In this document: piece after piece, positions 38,201 through 48,229 of the stretch
How the letters are laid out: every line of letters starts with the position of its first letter
How positions within the stretch are numbered: the stretch's first letter is position 1
DNA from: Pyrenula massariospora
Lineage: Eukaryota > Ascomycota > Eurotiomycetes > Pyrenulales > Pyrenulaceae
DNA: 64,000 bases
Reading direction: 5' to 3'
NCBI GenBank assembly: GCA_021030905.1
Contig: JAGFMI010000009.1
Span: 434,001-498,000 of the forward strand
Position numbers and translations under genes: made by a program
The notes under the pieces: generated by a model
Seen by the model: only the letters and a program-made list of their open reading frames with translations
Databases searched by the model: none
Told to the model about the DNA's origin: nothing

Positions 38201-39369
38201 GGTATAATGATGAGATCCTGAAAGGCCGCTGCCGAAATGCGATGATTCAACGAGACCGACCTAAGCAAACATGGAAGGGAATCTCTGAAGTTCACGGATG
38301 GGGCCTCTTTGCCGGTGAAGACATTCGTCCTAATGAATTCATTGGGGAGTACAAAGGAGAAGTCATATCGCGAGCTGAGGCTGACCGTCGAGGAGCTGTC
38401 TATCACCACCGTGGCCTTGAATATCTCTTTACATTAAATAAGGAGCAGGACGTTGACTCCTCTCGGGCTGGCAACAAAATGCGCTTTATCAACAACTCAG
38501 AAGAAGCAAAAAACCAGAATTGCTACGCACGAAAAATGTTTTGTAATGGTGTCCAGCGCATCGGTCTGTTTGCGAAAGGGCTCAAAATGATCGAGGCTGG
38601 TTCCGAGTTGTTCTTCCATTATGGCTACCCACGAGAGATCACCAAGCGGTTCTGGGAACGGGGAGAAAAGCCCCAGAAGGGCATAGCGACACCAAACCCT
38701 AGGGCTAGGACGGCGAAAAGATCAGGCAAGCTTCAGGCCGTCAAATCGAGGGCACAAAACCCGATAGGAATATCCAGTCAAGCAAAGGCAAAAGGAATCC
38801 GACGGAAAAGGGTGCGGCTTGCCACGCCGGACGGAGATCTGTACAAAGGGAAGGGAAAGGCAAAGGAAGTACCAGACAACAGCAGTCCTGATATCGTAAG
38901 GCCTAGTAGGCCAAAACGGAAAAGGATCTCCGGCGATGGCGCTGCATCCGACGAAGACATCTTTGACGTCCCTATCGGGGAGAATGACGAAAGCAATGGC
39001 GGTCCATCGCGTCTACGACACCGCCAGCAAAAAGCTCCTCTCGCTTCTGATGGGGCCCTTGAAGTGCCAGAATCCGAAGAAGAGTATAACGAGGCATCTG
39101 AAGAAGAGATTGGAGAGAGCAGCGATGTGGATGAAGACGAAGATGACGATCAGGACGATGATTTGGCAGGGTTTGGCCGCAGGCGAACCAAACATAAGGG
39201 GGGCGATGGTCGTCTTGGTGGTGAAATGCAGCGAAAGGGATGGATTACAAGAAAGAAGAACATGGCACTGAATAAGGCAGCTGGCATGCTAGTCGCTGGG
39301 AGGTTCAAGGAGAAGAAGAGGAAGAGGAAGCGGAGAAAGCGAGGACGCGGACGTGGCGCCGTAAGTTGA
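35215..39369 (+). CDS. kmt6: KMT6/E(z)-type histone H3K27 methyltransferase (PRC2 catalytic subunit)
   Basis: A single exon of 1384 aa from the ATG at 35215. A long disordered N-terminus is followed by Cys pairs near 610 and 680-750 (DCPRCGQVYGG, RCLTCGLHDCPTHG, CTREHLCGPYC). The CXC domain spans about 911-985 (CSHAGVCEGNLECTCW ... CDPWLCGPCG). The SET domain spans about 1022-1142, with GWGLFAGEDI, EFIGEYKGE, MRFINNSEEAKNQNCYA and ELFFHYGY. The CXC-SET order without post-SET identifies Enhancer-of-zeste, which trimethylates H3K27 for facultative heterochromatin. Two SET positions differ from animal EZH2: NHS is NNS and FFDY is FFHY. The first, as far as I recall, is shared by other fungal KMT6 proteins. 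A tail of about 230 residues is alternately acidic and basic and ends in a Lys/Arg-rich nuclear-signal-like stretch. Confidence 0.94.
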   Translation: MSREFVDLTGDDVRELPLRRNTTERGSEVISLVSDDESAQVRSSSSKRKTTNSRSGNRLSHDKRSAHSSSQGTTSAAPVRRNGQAASRSNVSSTRGASNSNRTPASRRGHTANENNDQSSNATSPSVINNPFSLARFATKPANRGAGGFSTIDPLRHHSGPYLTINGVQTKTPLHQGFLTRPSRYEDEDSPISSSNDALSNLNEAIRRVSNTNEQQSSTGLSPQHPPVPSAGNTQVGETLSTNLNQPNVVSQMTQPSTNQEIQDAVSAQVLREASTFSSMPRSPPARNWSRDVSQSITHSSVKNRTPANENQPHSDSNDSSQAADEDINASDDGIVDIVDATIPEPTQPDPPSTSVVNVESHEDVPMNPAASPELQASVEPVALEIAPIKAVLKKQIAAAFEDQTPVTKASLQLARLQASKPYLATKATQDPWANVIPVSLSNPSPAEGPPSRDFTTSVLTTSTGYTSRNKGTLRVQPVHFESTISALPKYKSIVRLGPNVLAENDRTLKYLPYFTEEEHVDGEKNDLRRELQDRFHDRVKDLPMVLRCSEKAEFYRDTASGFVDEIGTSYNAIMYFLYHEDENWKPSMDVTPETHAISTAPPDIDCPRCGQVYGGRKWNGFLQKLSVPSDRELVLAALVYKVFLETTSFSIWHVILKDEHVQRLLQGEEDSTKETLDTVMMRCLTCGLHDCPTHGAYFEHPISDSSSDEGESTDTDNELGHNFRQRLSHQMYTQKDCTREHLCGPYCVNLRTEISDLLGSHPKKEISGVYNQAQEAPGPHGLDDDEICDEECFWRAELRENGSDGSLSIEENNMALTAQGRFKDWDQADIDHYRKLLPVYVKRRRGPCLMAMTVPQSCLKIFSEMLCDMQIHPHTAADDLAIIVQPNVEPRDANYWIDHSITHLHDERMPWKPCSHAGVCEGNLECTCWREKVTCEHFCQCPKDCVRRFKGCTCAAKGKPCFDNSNCDCNILNRECDPWLCGPCGVTEVLDPVNRYNDEILKGRCRNAMIQRDRPKQTWKGISEVHGWGLFAGEDIRPNEFIGEYKGEVISRAEADRRGAVYHHRGLEYLFTLNKEQDVDSSRAGNKMRFINNSEEAKNQNCYARKMFCNGVQRIGLFAKGLKMIEAGSELFFHYGYPREITKRFWERGEKPQKGIATPNPRARTAKRSGKLQAVKSRAQNPIGISSQAKAKGIRRKRVRLATPDGDLYKGKGKAKEVPDNSSPDIVRPSRPKRKRISGDGAASDEDIFDVPIGENDESNGGPSRLRHRQQKAPLASDGALEVPESEEEYNEASEEEIGESSDVDEDEDDDQDDDLAGFGRRRTKHKGGDGRLGGEMQRKGWITRKKNMALNKAAGMLVAGRFKEKKRKRKRRKRGRGRGAVS

Positions 39370-39833
39370 TCCATGATACCCATCCTCCGACAGTTTGTGA
39401 ACATTCGCGGCGTCTGGGCGCTTGCGAGCATCATTTCCCGAGAATCATAGAATTATGAGAGAAATAGAAATCTCGGGCAAAGAAACAATCAACTGTCCAA
39501 ATTTCAACACAGGTAATGCCACGATGCGATGACAGGAGAAACGCGTCTCTTTATAGTCACGTAAACGCGTGTCAAGAATAGCTCGATGACGTAGGAGCGC
39601 CAAGGAAACTTCGCCAGAATAGCGTCGCATAATCCAGTCATCTTTGCACTGGTAAATTATTGACCTCTTAAGGTTGCCTGAGGTCTCGGACTAGGCAACA
39701 GCTCTGTCATTGAATATGTTCCATTGCAGTCTATCCACTTCCTAATGCTTTGCGCAATCCACCACTCCCTCCAACCCTACCAGCGACCTCGAGCCCCCTC
39801 CCCCTCCCCGATCCCCTGCGATAAGCCCCAACC
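39370..39833. other. tandem intergenic region and promoter of rad2
   Basis: Lies between two rightward genes. No coding signal. The final 70 bp are C-rich and run into the C-rich start of the next gene. Confidence 0.5.
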
Positions 39834-42800
39834 ATGGGCGTAACCGGCCTCTGGTCCATCGTCTCCCCCTCCGCGCGCCCCATCAAGCTCGAGACCCTCG
39901 CCCACAAACGCCTCGCCGTCGACGCCAGCATCTGGATCTACCAGTTCCTCAAGGCGGTGCGCGACAAGGAGGGCAACGCCCTGCGCAACTCGCACGTCGT
40001 CGGCTTCTTCCGCCGGATCTGCAAATTGCTGCACACCGGGATCAAGCCGGTGTTTGTGTTTGATGGGGGCGCGCCGGCGCTGAAGAGGCGGGTGATTACG
40101 GAGAGGAAGAGGAGGAGGGAGGGGAGGCGGGAGGATGCGAAGAGGACGGCGGCGCGGATGATGGCGGCGCAGATGCATAGGCGGGCGGAGGAGGAGGAGG
40201 TGAGGAGGAGGGAAGAGAGGGAGAGGGGGGTGGCGAGGGAGGAGGAGGAGGAGGAGCCGTTGCCGGAGGATTTGGTGTATGTGGATGAGATTGGGATGTC
40301 GGCGAGGGAGAGGCAGCAGACGAGGAAGTTCAAGAAGACCGATGCGTATCACCTGCCGAATCTTGATATTAGTTTGGAAGATTTGGGCGCGCCGAATGAT
40401 CCGAGGATTATGAGCCATGAAGAGCTGGAAGAATATGCAAGGCAGTTCCAGAGCGGAGAGGATATTACACAATATGACTTTAGCAAAATCGATTACGATA
40501 GTCCTTTTTTCCTTAGTCTGCCTGCTACCGACCGCTATAATATCCTGAATGCTGCGCGACTACGGAGTCGTCTTAGGATGGGCAAGACGAAGGAACAATT
40601 AGACGGCATGTTTCCTGACCGCATGGAGTTTTCAAGATTTCAGATCGAAAGGGTCAGAGAAAGGAATGAGTTGACACAGCGACTCATGCATATCAATGGG
40701 ATGAGCGAGGATTTCCTGAGTCAAGGTGGAAGAATCGCTGGTGAGAAGGGCAAAGAGTATATTTTGGTGAAGAATGACGGCGTGGAAGGGGGCTGGGCGC
40801 TTGGAGTAGTCTCAAACAAGTCAGGGCAGGAAGATCAGCCGATCGACCTGGACCTTGATATGTCGGATGTCAAAGAATCCGAGGATGGCTGGGAAGATGA
40901 TGATGACTTCGAGGACATACCCATAGAGGGGCTGAATCGATTACCGAAGAAGTGGGCAGGAAAGAGGAAGGTAGAAGATTACAATACTGATTATGAAGTG
41001 GCTGCACGAGAGATTGCGGAAAAGCGCAAAGCCATCTACGAAGCCAGGGCAAAGGCCACCGCTACTCGGACCACCCGAGCGTCGCAGCCTTCGAAGCCTC
41101 GTACTGGTCAAGATGATAATTCGTTGTTTGTGCCGGAGCATATAGCGAACCCTCCCGTTCACGAGGACGATGATGATGAGCTTTTCGAAGACGTCGATGT
41201 GAACCAGGTCGGCAGTGAGGATGAAGACCTTGAGCGTGCTATCCAGATGTCATTAGAAAAACCAGAAGAGGGCGATTCTCATAATGGAGGCTTCATAACC
41301 GACGCTTTCAATCAAAATAATGCGAGGTTAGGGCGCGAGGCGGCTCATCAACTCAACGCACGCTCGAATGGTGCTGGGAAAAATGGCGTTTCGCCGCCAT
41401 TGAACATTGACGAGGACGAAGACAGCGATTTGGACCTTCAGGCAGCGTTAGCGGAATCTCGTCAATCTAAATACCAACCTAAAGGACCTATTCGTACAGA
41501 ACGACCACAATCACCTAGTGCTAGACCCTCCAAACCTGCATCCAATCAACAAACAGGCCAGTTCTCCGGGCCGCTACCATTCGAGTCACTCAGTCTTGGG
41601 CAATCTCTACTTGGAAAGAAGAAGTCGCAGCGAATCGAAGAACAGATGTCTGGCGGCTTTGACAAGGACGAGACCGCGAAGACCAAGGATGCAAATCGAG
41701 CTCTACCTCCGTGGTTCAAGGATAAAGACAAGGAGGATCAGTCACCTGACAGAGAATTGTACACATTCGACGAGGAGTCGGATGAGCTACCTCCAGAGCC
41801 GACATTTGAAAGGCAGAAGATACGTCGAAATGAAACACGAGAGATCATCGACGTAGATGCTGAAGAGGAAAAGGCGACAAGTGTGATTGATGTCGAAAGT
41901 GATGTGGAAGACCAACAGTATATGCCAGACAGTCCAGAGTCCCATCAAGATGAAGCCATCCAACCACACAGCCCTAAGAGCGACAAGTCGGTCGAGGCAC
42001 AACCGCTGATGGGTGACTTGGCAGATCTTATCCGTGCGGAGCCGCCGCAATCAGATTTACCACCAACAAACTTACAGCCTACCAGCGATCTGCATGATGA
42101 TGTTCAGACTGAGAAGTCAGTACAGGCCCCGCTGATTGCACAAGACGATGATGAACCAATTGAATGGAGCGAATCTGAAGACGAAGACGCTCACCGACCG
42201 CGTGTGAGTACTACAATGGCTGAGAAGGTTGATAGAAACCACTATGAGCCGCATAATCCAGCGAGCCCTCTTGTCAAAGAAAGGAATTCTACCTCGCCAG
42301 ACGAGCAACGGCCGAGCGAGCAGTTACTAGAAGCAGAGGAAGATGATGTTGACTTCGAGGATGTTGATGCTCCTCCTCCAGCCCTTCTTCGCCAAGAAAC
42401 CTCTATGAACCTAGAACAACAAGCAGAAGCCAACCAATATCTCATAGCTGACGATGACGAAGTAAGGGAGTCTGAGAATACCGCTCCGACTATCCAAGCC
42501 CCCGAGCAGCCAATGCCGGATGACGACGAAGATCAATTCATGTACGATTCAGAAGACGAGGAACTTTTAGCCCAAATGGCCGCCGAAACCGAAGCCCACG
42601 CAGAATTCACCTCCACATTCAACAACCGCAGCACAGCTGAGAATCTCGCTGCGTACGAAGAAGAGCTTAAAAGACTACGAAACCAACAAAAGAAGGACCG
42701 CCGAGATGCCGACGAAGTAACAAGCACAATGGCCACTGAGGTACAAGCTTTGCTCGGTCTGTTTGGGCTGCCATATATCACAGCGCCCATGGAAGCCGAA

Positions 42801-43838
42801 GCACAATGTGCTGAGCTGGTACGTCTCGGACTAGTTGACGGGGTCGTGACAGACGACAGCGATATCTTCCTCTTTGGTGGAACGCGCGTGTACAAGAACT
42901 TCTTCAACGGCAAGAAATTTGTTGAGTGCTATCTAGCCGCTGATCTAGAGCGTGAGTTCAACCTCTCGCGCAAGAAACTAGTCGCTTGTGCGCAGGTCCT
43001 AGGGAGCGATTATTGCGACGGGCTGTCGAACATTGGACCTGTGGGCGCATTAGAAATCCTCGCCGAATTCGGCAACCTCACCGATTTCGCGGAATGGTAC
43101 AACAACGCCTACTTCCAGGACCCAAAGGCCATCAAGAACGACACCTCACTCACCCCGTGGAGGAAGAAGTTCCACAAGCGCCACGCGACAGGCGGGTCAA
43201 AGGGTCTGCTCCTCCCAAACTCGTTCCCGAGCCAAGCGGTCGAAGACGCGTATCTCCACCCCGAAGTCGATTCCGATCCCACGGGCTTCCAGTGGGGCGT
43301 GCCGGACCTGGACCAGCTGCGGAGCTTCCTGATGGCGACCATCGGGTGGAGCCGGGAGCGGACGGACGAGATTCTCGTCCCGGTGGTGCGGGATATGGGG
43401 AAGAAGGAGAGGGAGGGGACGCAGGCGAATCTGACGAGGTTCTTTAGTGGGGCGGTTGGGGTGGGGGTTAGGGGGGTGAGAGGGGAGGATCGGAGGGGGA
43501 GGTTGGGTGGGGTGGAGGTTGGGGCGCCGAGGAGGGTGGCGCCGAGCGGGAGGATGGAGAGGGCGCTGGGGAGGTTGAAGGGGGTGGAGGAGAGGAATCG
43601 ACGAGATAGGGGTGGTGGTGATGCTGGGGAGGCTGCGGATGGGGAGATTGGTGGGAAGGGAGCTGCGCAGGATGGGAGGGGGAAGCGGAAGAGGAATGTA
43701 CAGCCGGCGGCAAAAGCAAATGCGAAGCGCAAAGGCAGGAAGGGAGCGAAGAAGTCGAAACGTGCTTACACGGGTGACTCTGATGACGACATAACGATGT
43801 CTGACAAAGGTAGCGACATGGATGAAGATGGGAATTAG
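39834..43838 (+). CDS. rad2: Rad2/XPG structure-specific endonuclease (nucleotide excision repair)
   Basis: A single exon of 1334 aa. The XPG N domain (residues 1-105) begins MGVTGLWSIVSPSARPI and has LAVDASIWIYQFLKAVRD and FVFDGGAPALKRR. A long acidic, disordered spacer follows, as in all Rad2/XPG proteins; it carries TFIIH- and PCNA-type interaction segments in homologues. The I domain (about 967-1095) has MEAEAQCAELVRLGLVDGVVTDDSDIFLFG with the metal-binding acidic residues. The helix-two-turn-helix DNA clamp reads GSDYCDGLSNIGPVGALEIL. It makes the 3' incision in excision repair. The C-terminus is basic with several KRK clusters for nuclear import. Codon choice is odd: strongly C-ending in the first 65 codons, then abruptly G-rich, with a second switch near 43.33 kb. 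Confidence 0.95.
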   Translation: MGVTGLWSIVSPSARPIKLETLAHKRLAVDASIWIYQFLKAVRDKEGNALRNSHVVGFFRRICKLLHTGIKPVFVFDGGAPALKRRVITERKRRREGRREDAKRTAARMMAAQMHRRAEEEEVRRREERERGVAREEEEEEPLPEDLVYVDEIGMSARERQQTRKFKKTDAYHLPNLDISLEDLGAPNDPRIMSHEELEEYARQFQSGEDITQYDFSKIDYDSPFFLSLPATDRYNILNAARLRSRLRMGKTKEQLDGMFPDRMEFSRFQIERVRERNELTQRLMHINGMSEDFLSQGGRIAGEKGKEYILVKNDGVEGGWALGVVSNKSGQEDQPIDLDLDMSDVKESEDGWEDDDDFEDIPIEGLNRLPKKWAGKRKVEDYNTDYEVAAREIAEKRKAIYEARAKATATRTTRASQPSKPRTGQDDNSLFVPEHIANPPVHEDDDDELFEDVDVNQVGSEDEDLERAIQMSLEKPEEGDSHNGGFITDAFNQNNARLGREAAHQLNARSNGAGKNGVSPPLNIDEDEDSDLDLQAALAESRQSKYQPKGPIRTERPQSPSARPSKPASNQQTGQFSGPLPFESLSLGQSLLGKKKSQRIEEQMSGGFDKDETAKTKDANRALPPWFKDKDKEDQSPDRELYTFDEESDELPPEPTFERQKIRRNETREIIDVDAEEEKATSVIDVESDVEDQQYMPDSPESHQDEAIQPHSPKSDKSVEAQPLMGDLADLIRAEPPQSDLPPTNLQPTSDLHDDVQTEKSVQAPLIAQDDDEPIEWSESEDEDAHRPRVSTTMAEKVDRNHYEPHNPASPLVKERNSTSPDEQRPSEQLLEAEEDDVDFEDVDAPPPALLRQETSMNLEQQAEANQYLIADDDEVRESENTAPTIQAPEQPMPDDDEDQFMYDSEDEELLAQMAAETEAHAEFTSTFNNRSTAENLAAYEEELKRLRNQQKKDRRDADEVTSTMATEVQALLGLFGLPYITAPMEAEAQCAELVRLGLVDGVVTDDSDIFLFGGTRVYKNFFNGKKFVECYLAADLEREFNLSRKKLVACAQVLGSDYCDGLSNIGPVGALEILAEFGNLTDFAEWYNNAYFQDPKAIKNDTSLTPWRKKFHKRHATGGSKGLLLPNSFPSQAVEDAYLHPEVDSDPTGFQWGVPDLDQLRSFLMATIGWSRERTDEILVPVVRDMGKKEREGTQANLTRFFSGAVGVGVRGVRGEDRRGRLGGVEVGAPRRVAPSGRMERALGRLKGVEERNRRDRGGGDAGEAADGEIGGKGAAQDGRGKRKRNVQPAAKANAKRKGRKGAKKSKRAYTGDSDDDITMSDKGSDMDEDGN

Positions 43839-44079
43839 GCATGTAGTGATTTAAATGCCATCTTGTACCCCTGCTATCTACAGTATCGTCCACGAGATAT
43901 CTCATCCTCCAAACCCCCCAACACGCAGTGCGAGATCACGCATCCCCCTCCCCCTCCCCTCCCCTTACCCCCCTCTACGCCCTCCTAACACCCACCCCCT
44001 CAACCCCACGCTCTCCACCAGCCCCCTCGCGCCATCCGCAATACATCAGCATCCGCTCAGCATCCTCTCATACCGCTGC

Positions 44080-44587
44080 TCATCGTTCCTCCCCTCTCCC
44101 CAGCGCGTCCGCGAGCCGGACGGCGATTGCGCGGTTAGCGGCGGAGTCGTGCAGGAATGTGAATGAGCATGCGAACGGGGTGATTGTGGTGGTAGGGGAG
44201 GGGAGACTCGATGAGGGATTCTTCGACGGCGAGTTCTGCGGGAGTGGTTGGGCAGCTTGGAGGACGGAGGTGGAGATCAATTGCGGTGGCTGCGGTGAGT
44301 ATGTTCGTGCCGGTTTGGGTATCGAGCGGGTGGAAAGGGGAAGGGGGGGCTATGTGGTGGATTGTTGTTGCGCCGTGGGCGAGGGGGGCGGATTGGGCTG
44401 GGGAGGTGAGGTCGGCCGGCTTGGAGGACTTCGGCTTTGGGGTGGGAGGTGCGGTGGTGGTGAGAGAGTGGGAGGAGTTGACGGCGAGGCGGAGTTTGTA
44501 GGTGAGATTCGTGGAGTTGTAGAGGAGGGGGGTGAGGCGTTTGGCTTGTTTGCCGGAGGCGCAGGTTAGGACGATGAGGTCTTCCAT
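44080..44587 (-). pseudogene. NmrA-like NAD(P)-binding protein relic
   Basis: The N-terminus reads MEDLIVLTCASGKQAKRL, followed by YKLRLAVNSS, ADLTSP, HGATTIHHIAPP and TNILTAAT, which is an NmrA/SDR-type Rossmann start. Then the middle of the fold is missing: the frame jumps to VEESLIESPLP, which in intact proteins lies some 60 residues later. The typical SFTFLHD block follows in another frame (to 44080). A run PPTPKPKSSKP replaces the expected KYPKAEVLQ, which is still readable one frame over. So there are at least two frame changes and one deletion. The region is extremely C-rich and then G-rich on the + strand. A functional short gene with unusual introns cannot be excluded. Confidence 0.55.
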
Positions 44588-45434
44588 TTCCGGACGATAA
44601 GATGTTTTGGCCTAATGACAGCGTCGGGTTTAATTGCGCGCGAATTGTAAATTCTATCCAGCAATATTGATGAATGGCCGTGCAGTGCTTATTACTTGCA
44701 CGACGAGCAGAAGAATATTTCAATCTTTATGCGAGAAAGATCCAACAGGAAAAATATGAATTTCTGAACGTGAAGTCGCTTTAAAGAACGCAGCGATAGA
44801 AATGTTCAAATAACAGAAATCAGTAACGAGAAACCTGAGAATGACGAAAAGCGATGACTTACCGGCGGAATCGGCTTTTTAGACAGTCCCGAGTGATTAA
44901 GTGTCATGGAAAACATGCCAACCATTGTCCTTATCATTGAAAGTAGTCGTCCGAGATAGTTAGTCTCAACTAACAGTTATGATATCAATTCCCTACTACT
45001 TGCAGGAAAGATACTGAAGATCTGGCTGACATCCGATTCGAAGACGAAGCAAAGTACCGACATTCCGACATGTTACGGGCTCAAACTAATGTTTTTAACT
45101 CCGTTGGCATTGCCTCGCCACAGTATTGCTCTCCTGTACAGTAAAAATTTTGTCCACCAGCAGAATAAATACTAGACTGTGGAACTTATCCATACTTGGA
45201 TAAATGTTCACATCACTCCTGCAATCCGGGCTTTGTTTAGTGATAGATGCATTCGTGAAAGTACATGAACACAAAAGAGACGACAAGACGGACTACTACA
45301 ATCTAAGTATCTCCTCCATGACATAGCGAGCCTGGACATTAAAAATCGTAGCTTATCTCATGACTATCTAGTCTGCTACCAACATTAAGAATCAGATGCG
45401 CCCGAAATCCTAGTAATCAACCCTGTTAGTTCTC
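44588..45434. other. gene-free stretch
   Basis: AT-rich, with no coding signal. Should contain the promoter side of the NmrA relic and the 3' UTR of the CorA-like gene. Confidence 0.5.
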
Positions 45435-46986
45435 CTACGCAGGCAATGATCGCGTATCATGCTGCCGGTTTCTTCGCACAGAAACCATCCTTCCACTAAA
45501 GGCAACAATATCTCTTACAATATCTCTCCGAGATATATACCATACAAGCATCGTCAAAACTGTCAATGGAATAGCTACTGACAAATATATCCAAATCCTC
45601 TCCGAGACTACCCACCTTTCAGGCTGGGAGTCCGTTCCGGGGGAGAAACTAAAGAAGCTCATGCTGAAAATAGCCTGCATCGGAATCAGAAGCGGCGCAA
45701 TCTTGGTGAGAGAGCCGTGTACTAACGCATGTGAACGTTGCTGGTAGAAATGCCATTGTCACAGTGGCGATTGTCTTCATCGAGGCGCTATCAGACTTGG
45801 CTGCATCGCTGAGCTCCATCATGATCTTGCTGTCTCGTTGTGCGATTAAGTTGTAGGCCTCCAGACATTTCAGCGTCTAAATGTTGAATGCTTATTTTGG
45901 AATTAAACAATGCTTACTAGCGTGATCTCGTTTCCAAGCCTCTTTTCATTAGACTCTGAACGTAGTTTTAGATTTTCTAGCATCTGTAACTGTACAGCCA
46001 GATCCGGAGACACTCTTTGTGATGGCAAGCCTTTCCCCTTGGCTATTAAACTGCGTAGGAGCTTCTCGTGTTCTCGCAACAATGTTCGGGTGGAGTTTAC
46101 GGCCACAGCGAGTGTTTCAGTCGAGTGGATTGCATGTCTTTGGATCTCATGAAAGGTACAGAATTCCGGGTAAATACTGGTGTGGCTTGCTCTTTCCTAG
46201 CAATAGGTTAGGAAAACGGTCTTAGAGATAGCTATCATGGTCAGACTTTTTCAATTGCACGGATTTCGTCTCGTATGAGCCATACGGACTGATCGTAGAG
46301 ATTCACAACCTCTTCGATTATAGGAAGACATAGATAAAATAGATTTTCAACCTCAAGTGTTTCGGATCTCTTCAAAAGAGAACACTCGATTCTATCGCAC
46401 GAGCTTGTGGGCATCCCAAAGCAGAAGACATGTGGGCCTTCTGGAGACTTCCACGAGAGACAGGTTACATTAGTCCATGTATACTGCAGGACCCTCTCAA
46501 TGTGTCCGTTAATTTTCTTGATTTGAAATCGAAACCAGATTCATAGTTCCAAGTCAATTGATAGAATTCAATATTCCAATTCATCTTACCATGACAAGCT
46601 AGATCTCCAGCCTCATAGACAAGGCTATCGACTCCGGAACAGCCATTGGATTGACTGTATAGATTTGTACCCAGAATATTCGGTATACAAACGTCAGGCT
46701 GGAATTTTGCATTTTCCACAAAATCGACTAGAGCGTCCTCGGTAAAGAAACGGACATCCAGCGACCCTAACTTTAAGGTTGCAAGAGAAGAAGTCTGGGT
46801 AGGATGGATCATATTGTCATAATTACAGTAATGTGCGCGGACGAAGTCAGAGTACAAGGGCCGATAGTTGAAATATGATGGATGGTGGGGTAGAGCATGG
46901 CTCTTGTCAGCCTGATCGCAGTCTCCCATCATCAATACGCAGAAATTGCCATGGCCAAAAGGACTATGTCGTTGGACCTTCCTCAT
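45435..46986 (-). CDS. CorA-like fungal membrane protein (one junction unresolved)
   Basis: Exons in transcription order: 46986 to about 46590, then a junction I cannot fix, about 46535-46247, 46196-45918, 45876-45727 and 45674-45435. The three downstream introns (50, 41 and 52 bp) are in phase 0. Diagnostic pieces are YTWTNVTCLSWKSPEGPHV, CTFHEIQRHAIHSTETLAVA, KTIATVTMAFLPATFTC-AIFSMSFFSF, then the last TM helix IWIYLSVAIPLTVLTMLVWY. This is the fungal CorA-like family with two C-terminal helices; I see no GMN-type loop, so magnesium transport is doubtful. Between 46.50 and 46.60 kb the reading frame must shift. Either an intron starts at the GTAAGA donor (first base 46589) with a non-obvious acceptor, or there is a single-base frameshift and the gene is dead. 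Confidence 0.7.
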
Positions 46987-48229
46987 AAATTTTCGTCTCT
47001 CAGAATATAGGGAAAGGTGACTGAGAAGGCCGTCAAAGAGCCTTCGCCCGTCAGATGCTCTCTGAGAAGACTCTTCTATACCTCAAGGCTAGATTTTTGC
47101 AAATCCGCGAAGCCACAGCCTCCAGGATTCACAGGCTACTTGAATGGATTTGATGCACCCTTCGATTGTCTGCTATTCCTTCGTTCAAGAGACCTATCCC
47201 CGGCATCCTATCGCCGTCCCCGTCATAGTAGGCCGATTTCCTACCCGCCTGTTCTCCTATCCTCACCCGCGCTTTGTCTTTTCTCTACAGTAAGTACCTT
47301 GACTCTCACCCTGCGCTTTTCCAAGCATGATCGACACTAACTCCCATTCTTGATCCCTGGCATCTAGCAGTCTCCATGTCTTTGCACCGTTCGTCCTTAC
47401 CCTGTAAGACCCTCCACCCCAACCATGGGGGCGCCTCTAGCCTCCTCGCGATCACGGCATTCTCGGTCAGACGGCAATCCTTCCCACATTGTAGCACCGA
47501 GCCCTCTGTCACGTTAGCCTTCAATCGATCCACACCTTCCTCATTGCGCGTTGTCTCTCGAATAGGCGAGCAGAGATGAAAGCGGCGCCCGAATCAAGAC
47601 GAGAACGCGACGATATGACGCATGTGAACGCAAAGCTTATTGAGGTCAGTGATGCTCACCGTTACTCGTCTTTCTACCTTTCCAACAAGAGTCACTTCTG
47701 GATGGCCTCATTGGAATAAGGTAACCCTTGCATCTCATGGGATGGCCTTAAGGTTGAAGTATAAAATATAATACCAGCGGCTTCGAGCTAACGTGATTAC
47801 AACATTCAGTCGAGGCTGATCATCAACTTCAAATAACAAAGCTCAGAATGAAACTTTCAAAGACCTCTTGAAGACTTTTGACGGAAGCTTTTAGCTATCA
47901 CGTTGTGGGGCCGTAACAGTGCCAGAAGGTCATGCTCAAGTCAATGTCTTCATCGGCCATCATGTTCCGAGGTCTTGCAGATCATTGTGTCAAGCGATCT
48001 AACAAATGTCGGAGGATTACCCGCGGGTGGTGGTGGTGGTGTCAGATATCGTGAATTAACGTAGTCCGGGGGCCGAGGGGAGACCATATAAAACTTCTAC
48101 ACCGGGAGCATATTGCCTTAAGCTTTTCTTCTCTCGGTCAACAGCATTTAGCCGGCGCGTGTTCGGTCTCGTATCAGGTGGACCTTATCAGTAGAGCCGC
48201 AATTGGGACATCGATGAATAGCTAAAGCT
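46987..48229. other. gene-poor stretch with a possible gene relic
   Basis: From about 47200 to 47300 a CT-rich leader-like tract leads to two short ATG frames, one beginning MGAPLASSRSRHSRSDG and a second at about 47576 of 48 codons (MKAAPESRRERDDM...). Neither matches a family I know. A short (GGT)n run lies near 48030. The rest shows nothing. Confidence 0.4.

Noticed and set aside
39777-40472. 231-codon antisense frame over the start of rad2
   Set aside because: Leu/Pro/Arg-rich shadow of the G-rich, C-poor codons of rad2; no domain, and rad2 itself is unambiguous.
43928-44569. 213-codon + strand frame of Pro/Ser then Gly/Val
   Set aside because: Product of the C-rich to G-rich composition; the opposite strand holds the recognisable NmrA motifs.
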